Positions 26,555 to 34,844 of a stretch of 64,000 bases of DNA are shown here, one piece after another. The DNA lies in assembly GCA_045113775.1 (NCBI GenBank), contig JBGUJH010000018.1, forward strand, positions 1 through 64,000, read 5' to 3'. Positions within the stretch are counted from its first letter, which is position 1; each line of letters starts with the position of its first letter. The notes under the pieces were generated by a model. It ran no database searches, was not told the origin of the DNA, and saw nothing but the letters and a program-made list of their open reading frames with translations. A program made the translations under genes and the position numbers. The DNA is from CAG-791 sp045113775. Lineage in GTDB: Bacteria > Bacillota > Clostridia > Lachnospirales > Lachnospiraceae.

Positions 26555-28954
26555 ATGGGATTGAATCATCTGGAATACAAAATAGTAAAGGCCGGTTCTG
26601 AAGAAAGCTTTATGCAGACGGATCTGATCGTGCTCTATGTTTTGGAAGGCGAGATGAGCGTGAGATATTACGGTGATAAGATCCGTATGAAAAAGGATGA
26701 CATCCTTCTGATCAATTCCGGCATGGAATACGGAATCTGCGGGATCAGGGACGCGATTTACGGTACAGCGTCATATTCCATCGGGATCATTTCGCAGATC
26801 ATGGATAAAAAGAGCCTGATGCTGTATGCGGACTCTGCCAGAGACGTCCTTCATACCTATCAGGACCTTCGGGATATTCTGCAGGAGATGACTGCGGAGT
26901 ATATTTTGCATGCGCATCAGACGCGTGCGGCAATGGACAGCCTGATGCTGCGGCTTTTGGACTGCCTGATCGAGAATTACCAACTCGGGCAGGGGCAGAT
27001 CGAGGCGGACGAGAACGACACGGACGCGCGTATGCGGCAGATGATGCAGTACATCATCAATCATATTCACGATGAGATCAGCCTTTCCGACCTCGCCAAC
27101 GAGATGTTTGTTTCCACGTCGACCCTGTCCAGGATCTTCAAGAAGAGCACGGGCATGTATTTCGCGGATTATGTGATGCGCCTTCGCGTCCGCACTTCGC
27201 TGGGACTTCTTCGCACATCGGAGCAGAACCTGACGCAGATCGCCATGAACTGCGGGTTTTCGACGTCGGCGGCCTTCAACCGCTCTTTCAAAAAAGTGAC
27301 CGGCATGATGCCGTCCGAATACAGGAAAGAGCATCAGGTCTCAGTGGAGAGCGAGGAGCAGGAGACTAAGGACGAACTGGAGATCAGGGAGGAGCTGCGC
27401 AAAAAGGGCTACCAGTACAGCCGGCAGGACAATCGGAAGGAATATGATCTGAACCTGAGTGAGCTCAGCCCCGCATCCTATAAACAGGTCTGGAGCCAGT
27501 GCATCAATGTAGGAAGCCTTTACGAACTGAGCCGGGCCAACACGCAGTTTCACGTTGTGTACCTGCAGGAGCACCTGCACTACAAATATATAAGACTTTG
27601 GAATGTTTTTTCCGAGAAGATGATGGTCTCGGACGGACGGACACTTGGACAATACAATTTTGACCTGATCAACCAGGTGCTGGATTTTATGGTGGTGCAT
27701 CACCTGAAGCCGTTCCTGGATCTGGGGAGAAGGCCCGACACGGCGATCCGCTCACAGGGGAAAGAGATCTATTACAAAGAGGAGTACATTCACTTTGCTT
27801 CCAAGGAGATCTGGAGAGATATACTGCGCGCGTTTTTGGACAATGTGGTCAGCAGGTACGGAATCGAAGAGGTCACAGGATGGATCTTTGAGCTCACGCG
27901 GGACTTCCACACAGAAGAGAATAAGATCTACGAAGACGAACAATATGATTTCTTTGATGTATGGAAGATCGCGCACAGTGCGGTCCGTGAGAAAGTTCCG
28001 GGCGCCTTGTTCGGCGGAATCTCGACAGCCATTCAGACAGACCGCGAATTTGCAGTTAATCTTTTTAAGAGATGTGTAAAGGAAAACTACCTTCCTGACT
28101 TTGTGTCCTTTTTCCTCTATCCCTACGAGCACATGAAAGGCACACAGGGAGAGAATATGCAGAGAGTCGCCACGGCCAACAAGCGGTTTGAGCAGGAAAA
28201 GGTCCTGCAGATGAAGGCGCTGATGAAGGAAGTGGGGCTGGAAGACTGCAAACTGTTCCTTTCGGAGTGGAACAATTCGATCGGAAACAGGAACTACTTA
28301 AACGACAGCTGTTTCAGGGCGGCTTATCTGACCGCGAAGACCGCGGAGCTGTGGGGTATGGCCGATATGATGGTTACCATGGGCGGAACGGACTGGGTCA
28401 GCAGCTACATTGACACCAATAAGGTCCTCAACGGAGGCGTTGGACTCCTGACAAAGGACACGATAGGGAAACCTGCTTTCTATGCGTTCTCGTTCCTGGA
28501 ACATATGGGAACCCAGTTCCTGTCAAAAGGGGACCACTATCTTTTGACCAAAAAAGGGAACGGGGATCTGTACCTCCTGTGTCACAACTTCTGCTGGTTC
28601 CGGCAGAATGGGCTTGTGAACGGCGATGAGGTCGACCTGGACAGGATCCGTCAGATCCGCTATGACGACGAGCGAAAGCTGGAGATGAAATTCCTGCTCA
28701 GAGGCATGGCGGAGAAAGGGGAATACACGGTCAAGAAGCGGTCTCTCAACAAGCAGAGCGGAAGTGTCCTGGATGAGTGGGGCAGGCTCGGATACGAGAC
28801 GAAGCTGAACCGCGAAGATGTCAAATACCTGCAGGCGATCAGTGTGCCGCGGATCGAGATGGAGAGAGTGGCGACGGATGCGTACAGGGATTTGGAGATC
28901 AAGATAAAGCTTGAGCCGCAGGAAGTAGTGCTGCTTCATATCTACAAAGTTTGA
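26555..28954 (+). CDS. AraC-type regulator fused to a GH39-like barrel (3)
   Basis: About 799 residues, clearly paralogous to the protein at 12.96 kb over its full length. Cupin-like N-terminus; AraC HTH pair around 165-265 (SLSDLANEMFVSTSTLSRIF; FSTSAAFNRSFKKVTGMMP); GH39-like barrel and beta-sandwich tail. The acid/base motif is replaced (W443-IFELTRD instead of FEVWNEP). The nucleophile Glu571 in LSEWNNS is kept. An upstream in-frame TTG is rejected because GAGGG sits five bases before the ATG. Its own promoter has the regulon operator, and the next gene downstream (GH3) carries another copy, so it is the best candidate for the regulon's controller (inference). Confidence 0.87.
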   Translation: MGLNHLEYKIVKAGSEESFMQTDLIVLYVLEGEMSVRYYGDKIRMKKDDILLINSGMEYGICGIRDAIYGTASYSIGIISQIMDKKSLMLYADSARDVLHTYQDLRDILQEMTAEYILHAHQTRAAMDSLMLRLLDCLIENYQLGQGQIEADENDTDARMRQMMQYIINHIHDEISLSDLANEMFVSTSTLSRIFKKSTGMYFADYVMRLRVRTSLGLLRTSEQNLTQIAMNCGFSTSAAFNRSFKKVTGMMPSEYRKEHQVSVESEEQETKDELEIREELRKKGYQYSRQDNRKEYDLNLSELSPASYKQVWSQCINVGSLYELSRANTQFHVVYLQEHLHYKYIRLWNVFSEKMMVSDGRTLGQYNFDLINQVLDFMVVHHLKPFLDLGRRPDTAIRSQGKEIYYKEEYIHFASKEIWRDILRAFLDNVVSRYGIEEVTGWIFELTRDFHTEENKIYEDEQYDFFDVWKIAHSAVREKVPGALFGGISTAIQTDREFAVNLFKRCVKENYLPDFVSFFLYPYEHMKGTQGENMQRVATANKRFEQEKVLQMKALMKEVGLEDCKLFLSEWNNSIGNRNYLNDSCFRAAYLTAKTAELWGMADMMVTMGGTDWVSSYIDTNKVLNGGVGLLTKDTIGKPAFYAFSFLEHMGTQFLSKGDHYLLTKKGNGDLYLLCHNFCWFRQNGLVNGDEVDLDRIRQIRYDDERKLEMKFLLRGMAEKGEYTVKKRSLNKQSGSVLDEWGRLGYETKLNREDVKYLQAISVPRIEMERVATDAYRDLEIKIKLEPQEVVLLHIYKV

Positions 28955-28977
28955 CAATCAGCGTTCTCCATATAACC

Positions 28978-29021
28978 GGCTGCAACAAAGGATTGATATT
29001 TGTTGCAGCCTGTTTCTTTTT
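28978..29021 (+). terminator. Terminator hairpin that contains an operator repeat
   Basis: GGCTGCAACAAA / TTTGTTGCAGCC stem followed by TGTTTCTTTTT. It both ends the AraC-GH39 gene and forms the inverted repeat of promoter A. Confidence 0.75.
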
Positions 29022-29106
29022 GCCTGTAAATCGGGATGGCTGTTGCAAGCTGTGGCGGATCTTCCGTAACCGATGAAAAGAATAATGGGTTTCTGCTCTA
29101 TAAAAT
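28981..29106 (+). promoter_or_regulatory. Regulon promoter A, upstream of GH3-GH43
   Basis: TGCAACAAA-N9-TTTGTTGCA; TTGCAA 40 bp after the repeat's TTGCA; 24 bp; TGAAAAGAAT (29074); 21 bp; TAAAAT (29101). The start codon is 52 bp past the -10. Confidence 0.85.
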
Positions 29107-29158
29107 GTAATATGTAGGAACAATTCGCAATTAATGAAGTGTATGGGGGTGGATTCAT

Positions 29159-31360
29159 ATGAAATTGACCAGAGAACAGCAGGCGAAAGTGGAATCTATT
29201 CTGTCTCAGATGACCCTGGAGGAAAAAATCGGGCAGATGAATCAGGAGTCTCCGTCTATTGTCGGAGGTTTTGATGTTCCGTTCTCGGAGCTCATTGAAA
29301 TGCTCACGGACGGAAGGCTTGCCCAGGAGGAATTTGAGCGCCTTATGTCTACAGCCAAGCAGGATTTTCATGAGGAGGAGATCCGCGCAGGGCTGGTAGG
29401 ATCCGTAATGGGCAACGACCCGAGAAAAGCAAACGAACTGCAGAAGATCGCTGTCGAAGAGACGAGGCTGGGAATTCCGCTGATCATAGGATTTGATGTT
29501 ATTCACGGACTTCGCAGCGTATTTCCGATCGCGATCGCTGAGGCGGGATCCTTTGACGACGCTCTGTTTGAAGAGACAGCCCGCATGGCGGCAAAAGAGT
29601 CCAGGGCCCACGGCATCAGCTGGAATTTCGCCCCCATGATCGACGTGGCGCGTGATTCGCGCTGGGGCAGGGTTTCCGAAGGGCCCGGCGAAGACACATA
29701 TCTGGGAAGCCGCTTCGCCCGCGCCAAGATCCGCGGACTGCAGGGAGATACATCTTCGACAGAGAATTATGTGGCGGCCTGCACCAAGCACTATATCTGC
29801 TACGGTGCCTGCGAAGGCGGAAGAGACTATAACACGACGTCAATGGCGACGTCGCAGCTGTACAATGTTTACCTGCCGACTTTCCGCGCGGCTATGGAAG
29901 AAGGCGCCGCAACTGCGATGGCAGCTTTCAACGATCTTAACGGTGTGCCCTGCACAGTGAATAAATATCTGCTGCGCGACGTCCTCAAGGGGGAACTGGG
30001 ACTTGAAGGTTTTGTCGTCAGCGACGCGAACGCGATCAAGGAATGTGTGATCCACGGAATTGCGGCAGACGATGCAGACGCCGGCGTACAGGCGGCGATC
30101 GCGGGAATGGACATGGATATGGGAACCCATATCTATAAGGATCACCTGAAGGCGGCTGTGGAGAGCGGAAAAGTCTCTGTGGAAGTCATCGATGAGGCAG
30201 TCCGCAGGATCCTGAGCGTCAAGGTATGGCTCGGTCTCTTCGAGCACCCCTATGTGCCGGAAGAAGTGATCGAGGCCTATGAGAAGGGCATTCCCGCCGA
30301 GCATGCGGCGCTCGCGCGCAAAGCGGCGGAGGAGTCGATCGTTCTTCTCAAGAATGAAGATAATATACTGCCTCTTTCTAAGGATAAGAAGATCAGCCTG
30401 GTCGGCACTCTTGCAAATTCGGCGGATGAAGTGACCGGCGCCTGGGCGATGGGGTGGAAGAAAGAGGATTGCGTCACTATTTTGGACGGATTTAATAATG
30501 CAGGCGCAGAAGTTTCCTATTATCCCTGCGGAGGACCGGCCGGAGACCTCAACGAAGAGGAGATCGCTGCGGCCTGCGCGGACGGCGACGTGATCGTAGC
30601 GATCGTAGGTGAGACCACCGCTATGTCCGGAGAAGCTTCCTCCAAGGCGGACATCACGCTTCCCGGCAGGCAGAGAGAGATGCTCACAAAACTTATGGCG
30701 TCGGAAAAACCTGTCGTCACAGTCTTTATGAACGGCAGGCCGCTGGCCATGGGATGGGAGGCGGAGCACCTTCCGGTGATGGTCGAAGCGTGGCATCTCG
30801 GCATCCAGATGGGAAATGCTGTCGCGAGTGTCCTGTTCGGAGACAAAGCGCCGAGCGGGAAGCTGTCGTCCTCCTTCCCTTACGTAAACGGCCAGTGCCC
30901 GATCTATTACAATCACCCTTCCACAGGAAGGCCCGCCGGAAAGAGCAAATTCACGTCCAAATATCTGGATGCACCGGCAGAAGCGCTGTTCCCCTTCGGA
31001 TACGGCCTCAGTTATACGACCTTCGCATATGACGGACTTCGCGTGGAGGAGAAGGAAGACCATCTGGAGATCTGCGTGAAGGTCGCCAATACCGGCGAGA
31101 GAGCCGGCGTCGAAGTCGCGCAGCTCTATATGCAGGATGTCGCGGCGAGCCTTGTCCGTCCGGTCAAAGAACTCAAGGGTTACAAGAGAGTGGAGCTTGC
31201 GCCCGGAGAAGAGAAAGAAGTATCTTTCGTGCTCGACAAAAAGGACATGGGCTTTTACGACAATACGGGAAAATATCGCTTAGAGGACGGACTTTTCAGA
31301 ATCTTCGCGGGAACAAATTCCAGAGATGCGCTTGATGCGGAGATCACGGTCGCGTTTTGA
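29159..31360 (+). CDS. Glycoside hydrolase family 3 (conventional order)
   Basis: 733 residues, cytoplasmic. The barrel comes first (LEEKIGQMNQE; GFDVIHGLRSVFPI; TKHYICYGACEGGRDYN) with nucleophile Asp289 in VVSDANA. Then the alpha/beta sandwich (VGETTAMSGEASSKADI; PSGKLSSSFPY) and a fibronectin-like tail (FPFGYGLSYTTF). It resembles BglX-type beta-glucosidases/xylosidases. It heads a two-gene operon with GH43 (37-bp gap) under regulon promoter A, so it probably trims beta-linked glucose or xylose from imported glycosides (inference). Confidence 0.92.
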   Translation: MKLTREQQAKVESILSQMTLEEKIGQMNQESPSIVGGFDVPFSELIEMLTDGRLAQEEFERLMSTAKQDFHEEEIRAGLVGSVMGNDPRKANELQKIAVEETRLGIPLIIGFDVIHGLRSVFPIAIAEAGSFDDALFEETARMAAKESRAHGISWNFAPMIDVARDSRWGRVSEGPGEDTYLGSRFARAKIRGLQGDTSSTENYVAACTKHYICYGACEGGRDYNTTSMATSQLYNVYLPTFRAAMEEGAATAMAAFNDLNGVPCTVNKYLLRDVLKGELGLEGFVVSDANAIKECVIHGIAADDADAGVQAAIAGMDMDMGTHIYKDHLKAAVESGKVSVEVIDEAVRRILSVKVWLGLFEHPYVPEEVIEAYEKGIPAEHAALARKAAEESIVLLKNEDNILPLSKDKKISLVGTLANSADEVTGAWAMGWKKEDCVTILDGFNNAGAEVSYYPCGGPAGDLNEEEIAAACADGDVIVAIVGETTAMSGEASSKADITLPGRQREMLTKLMASEKPVVTVFMNGRPLAMGWEAEHLPVMVEAWHLGIQMGNAVASVLFGDKAPSGKLSSSFPYVNGQCPIYYNHPSTGRPAGKSKFTSKYLDAPAEALFPFGYGLSYTTFAYDGLRVEEKEDHLEICVKVANTGERAGVEVAQLYMQDVAASLVRPVKELKGYKRVELAPGEEKEVSFVLDKKDMGFYDNTGKYRLEDGLFRIFAGTNSRDALDAEITVAF

Positions 31361-31397
31361 ACCTTGACTTCGATCCGGAGAACAGAAGGAGGTCACA

Positions 31398-33023
31398 GTG
31401 AAAAATACAATTAAAAATCCGATCATCCCGGGTTTTTATCCGGATCCTTCGATCTGCAGGGTGGGAGACGATTATTATCTTGTGTGTTCCAGCTTCGAAC
31501 TGAGGCCCGGGATCCCGCTCTTCCACAGCAAAGACCTTGCAAATTGGGCGCAGCTGTGCTATGTGCTGACGCCTCAGAACGGCTTTTATGTTGAAAAAAA
31601 TACGGGCAACGGCGGCGTCATGGCCCCCACGATCCGCTATTGCAACGGGACTTTCTACATTATAAACTGCAACTTCAGCGACCGCGGCAATTTTATCGTC
31701 ACAGCCAAGGATCCGGCGGGCCCCTGGTCGGCGCCGCATTTCCTTGACGATGTGCCCGGAATCGACGCCTCGCTCTTTTTTGACACAGACGGCACCTGCT
31801 ATATCATGGGCACTGCCAATATCTGGCCTGACGGAAAAGGCGGGATGCGGCAGGGAATCTGGGCGGCGGAATATGATACTCAGAACTTCCGCCTAATCTC
31901 TGAACCCGTTGCTCTGTGGGGAGGCGCTATGGCGGGCGTCGCTTCACCGGAAGCGCCGCACATCTATCATATCGGGGACTGGTACTATCTTCTGATCGCG
32001 GAGGGCGGCACGGAGATGTACCACAGCGCCACAGTGGCGAGAAGCCGCTCGGCATTGGGTCCCTATGAGGGAGATCCATCCAATCCGATCCTCACGACGC
32101 GGCACATGGGCAAAAAAGCGCCGATCCAGAACGCCGGCCACGCCGATCTGATCGACACCGGAGCCGGTGAGTGGTATGCCGTATTCCTTGCTTCCCGTCT
32201 GATCGGCGGCGTCAGTAAGAACCTGGGCAGAGAGACCTTCATAGTACCTGTTGAGTGGGAAGACGAATGGCCGCTCTTTTCCCCTGAGTCCGGCAAAGTG
32301 GAATGGAAGTATTCTCTTCCCGAAGGCCTTGTGTGGACACCTGTGAAGAAAGATCCGGTGCGCGATGAATTTGACGGTCCACAGTTGAGCATGGACTGGT
32401 GTTTCTGGGGAAGCCACGGAGAACAGTTCCCTGTCCGCACAAAGGAGGGGCTCAGACTTCCGTGCCTGCCTCAGGCTCTTGCGGATCCGCTTCGTCCCAT
32501 GTCCATGGAAGCGGAGAGACCGGAGAATAATTCTCTGGCCTTTGTCTGCCGCCGACGCCGGCAGCCCCACTGCCGCTTTTCCTGCAAGATGAGGTTTGCT
32601 CCCGTGAATGAGGAGAGCGCCGGAATCGCAGTGGTACAGGCGATGAACCATCAGTTCCATCTGGAACTTGCCCGTGAAAACAACCGGACTGTCGTACAAT
32701 TGCTGCAGTATACGGCAGATTATGATCTGCCGCCGTATATCCCGGGATTCACTTCGACTACGAACAGGAAATTGCTGGCCGGTGCGCCTTTTGACGGCGA
32801 AGAGATCGTCCTGGAAATGGAACTCGATGAAAATCGCTATGTATTCCGCTGCGGCACACAAGAGAATGATCTCAAAGAGCTTGCCTGCGCGGACGGATCT
32901 GTCATCAATCCTGAGAAAGTCGGATGCATGGTGGGAGAAATGATCGGCATGTACGCAAGCGGTAACGGCATGAATTCGGAGAATAATGCAATGTTTTATT
33001 GGTCAGAGTATGAAGACCTCTGA
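31398..33023 (+). CDS. Glycoside hydrolase family 43 beta-xylosidase/arabinofuranosidase
   Basis: 541 residues with the five-blade propeller first: general base Asp16 (YPDPSIC), modulator Asp in IDASLFFDTDG, acid Glu in SPEAPHIY. A C-terminal beta-sandwich from about residue 315 follows (DEFDGPQLSMDWCFWG), as in XynB-type GH43 enzymes. No signal peptide. The start is GTG, five bases after AAGGAGG. It is co-transcribed with the GH3 gene and would release xylose or arabinose. The arabinose option links it to the araA-kinase-araD operon in this window (inference). Confidence 0.9.
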   Translation: MKNTIKNPIIPGFYPDPSICRVGDDYYLVCSSFELRPGIPLFHSKDLANWAQLCYVLTPQNGFYVEKNTGNGGVMAPTIRYCNGTFYIINCNFSDRGNFIVTAKDPAGPWSAPHFLDDVPGIDASLFFDTDGTCYIMGTANIWPDGKGGMRQGIWAAEYDTQNFRLISEPVALWGGAMAGVASPEAPHIYHIGDWYYLLIAEGGTEMYHSATVARSRSALGPYEGDPSNPILTTRHMGKKAPIQNAGHADLIDTGAGEWYAVFLASRLIGGVSKNLGRETFIVPVEWEDEWPLFSPESGKVEWKYSLPEGLVWTPVKKDPVRDEFDGPQLSMDWCFWGSHGEQFPVRTKEGLRLPCLPQALADPLRPMSMEAERPENNSLAFVCRRRRQPHCRFSCKMRFAPVNEESAGIAVVQAMNHQFHLELARENNRTVVQLLQYTADYDLPPYIPGFTSTTNRKLLAGAPFDGEEIVLEMELDENRYVFRCGTQENDLKELACADGSVINPEKVGCMVGEMIGMYASGNGMNSENNAMFYWSEYEDL

Positions 33024-33060
33024 TCGTGTGAAACAAATATACTCCATTTTTGCAAAGAAG

Positions 33061-33177
33061 TGCACAATACGACATCTATTCATTTCGCGCCGCAATAATG
33101 CTTTTGCCTTTTTTGCAAGGAACGGAAGAGATTGTGTCAGCTAAATCATATCGGGAAATGCTTTAAAAAGGGATAAT
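33061..33177 (+). promoter_or_regulatory. Degenerate regulon-like site upstream of the third GPH symporter
   Basis: TGCACAATA-N9-TTCATTTCG, then TTGCAA at 33113 (30-bp register as in other copies) and GATAAT 52 bp after the TGCAAG end (51 expected). The GAAAAG box is not recognisable. The rest of the 300-bp gap up to the gene holds no other feature I can support. Confidence 0.3.
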
Positions 33178-33323
33178 TAGAAAAAATGCAGAGTGTCCTG
33201 TGTTGTTTCCAAGACAGGGTCCAAGACCCGCACAGAGGTATCTGCATTGCGCAAAGGACTTGCCGGCAAAGCATTTATTGCAACGGGGATGTTCGAAGCG
33301 CCACTTTAAGGAGGAATGTAATA

Positions 33324-34730
33324 ATGGAAGAAAACAAAGCTGCAGTACAGCATGAAAAAGCAAGCCCGAAGCTGTTGGTAGGTTACGGCCTTGGAGAGAT
33401 CGGCTGCCAGATGAGCTGGTACATGATCAATAACTACCTGAACATTTTCTATACGGACGTTGTCGGCCTGACAGGAGCTGCCATTTCCGCAATCGTTCTG
33501 ATCGCCAGAGTATGGGATGCTATCAATGACCCTATGATGGGACAGATCGCGGACCGCACAAACACCCGCTGGGGTAAGTTCCGTCCCTATCTGATGTTTG
33601 CTCCGCCTGTACTGGCAATTTTCAATATTTTGACCTTTACGGTATTCCCTGTTCAGGGTCTTGCCAAGGTTATTCTCTGCGGACTCTGCTATATCGGCGC
33701 AGGTATGGCTTACACGGCTTGCTCCATCGCTTATCAGGCACTGCTCAATGTTATCGCAGTTGATTCCAGAGTCCGTCAGCTCCTTGCAACAGCAAGAAGC
33801 ACAGGCGCTTCCATCATCGGTATCATCCTTTCGATGGTCGCTATGCCCATGATCCTTCACTTCAGCTCCGCTGTTAACGCAAACGGAGAGAAGATGGCGG
33901 ACGGCCACGGCTATTTCGTTGCAACAGTTATTTTCTCACTGGTCCTGATCCCCATTTTCTGGCTCTGCGCAGCTATTTGTAAAGAGACTTATACAGACCA
34001 GCTTCACGGAAACGCTCCCGCTGAGAAAGCTACTTTCATTGACAACATGAAGGGCCTGTTCCAGAATGACCAGCTGCTTATGGTCGTTATCGCAACAGTT
34101 ATCGGTACCATCTGCGTTACCGGCCGTTATGGAATCCTTGTTTATCACGTAATCTACGTTGTAGGCGGCCCTCAGTACATCGCCACAATGTTTACAGCTA
34201 TGACTGTCGGTCAGCTTTGCGGAACACTTACTGTACCGTGGGGCACCAAGGTATTCGGAAAGCGCAACTACATGATCATCATGAACGTTGTCATGGCAGC
34301 AGGCTTTGTCGCTCTGTTCCTCAATCCGACAAACAACCCTGTATACCTGATCGGCGCATCCTTCATCGGATCTCTCGGATTCGGCGCTCCTGCTATCTGC
34401 TACGGCATGGTCGGCGACTCCCTCGAGTACGGCGACTGGAAGCTTGGAAAGCGTCAGGAAGGTCTTGCAGCTTCCATGCTGAGCTTCGGCGTTAAGCTGG
34501 CAACCGCGATCTGCGCACCTGTTGTCCTGCTTCTTGAGGCAGTTGGTTATGTTCCCAATGTCGAGCAGGCTGCTTCCACCAAGATGGGCATCAACTTCAT
34601 GGTCAACATGCTGCCCGCGATCCTCGCACTCGTATCCTGCATCCCGCTGATCTGGTACAAGCTTTCTGATAAGCGCGTCTCCGAGATCCGTGCGGAACTT
34701 GAGGCAGGCAGACATGCTTGGGATAAATAA
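33324..34730 (+). CDS. GPH-family sugar/glycoside:cation symporter (3)
   Basis: About 468 residues, 12 membrane segments, with WDAINDPMMGQIADRT near residue 67 and WGKFRPYLM. The ATG at MEENK is chosen over a start 138 bases upstream because AAGGAGG precedes it and the extra residues are not membrane-like. It sits between GH43 and a GH106-like gene, with its own terminator. The cargo is presumably an oligosaccharide or glycoside of that cluster (inference). Confidence 0.88.
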   Translation: MEENKAAVQHEKASPKLLVGYGLGEIGCQMSWYMINNYLNIFYTDVVGLTGAAISAIVLIARVWDAINDPMMGQIADRTNTRWGKFRPYLMFAPPVLAIFNILTFTVFPVQGLAKVILCGLCYIGAGMAYTACSIAYQALLNVIAVDSRVRQLLATARSTGASIIGIILSMVAMPMILHFSSAVNANGEKMADGHGYFVATVIFSLVLIPIFWLCAAICKETYTDQLHGNAPAEKATFIDNMKGLFQNDQLLMVVIATVIGTICVTGRYGILVYHVIYVVGGPQYIATMFTAMTVGQLCGTLTVPWGTKVFGKRNYMIIMNVVMAAGFVALFLNPTNNPVYLIGASFIGSLGFGAPAICYGMVGDSLEYGDWKLGKRQEGLAASMLSFGVKLATAICAPVVLLLEAVGYVPNVEQAASTKMGINFMVNMLPAILALVSCIPLIWYKLSDKRVSEIRAELEAGRHAWDK

Positions 34731-34799
34731 GAATAGAAACTGATTTTTAACATACTGGACTCATATTTGGGGCAGCTGTATAAGAATCTGAAATGATTA

Positions 34800-34826
34800 A
34801 GAGCGGAGTGACCCTCCGCTCTTTTC
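34800..34826 (+). terminator. Terminator after the third GPH symporter
   Basis: AGAGCGGAG / CTCCGCTCT stem, five-base loop, then TTTCTTT. It lies only about 20 bp before the next start codon. Confidence 0.85.
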
Positions 34827-34844
34827 TTTGCAAAAGAGGTGGTT

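Noticed and set aside
33186..33323. N-terminal extension of the third GPH symporter
   Set aside because: The extra 46 residues are Cys/Arg-rich and unlike the family; AAGGAGG precedes the later ATG.
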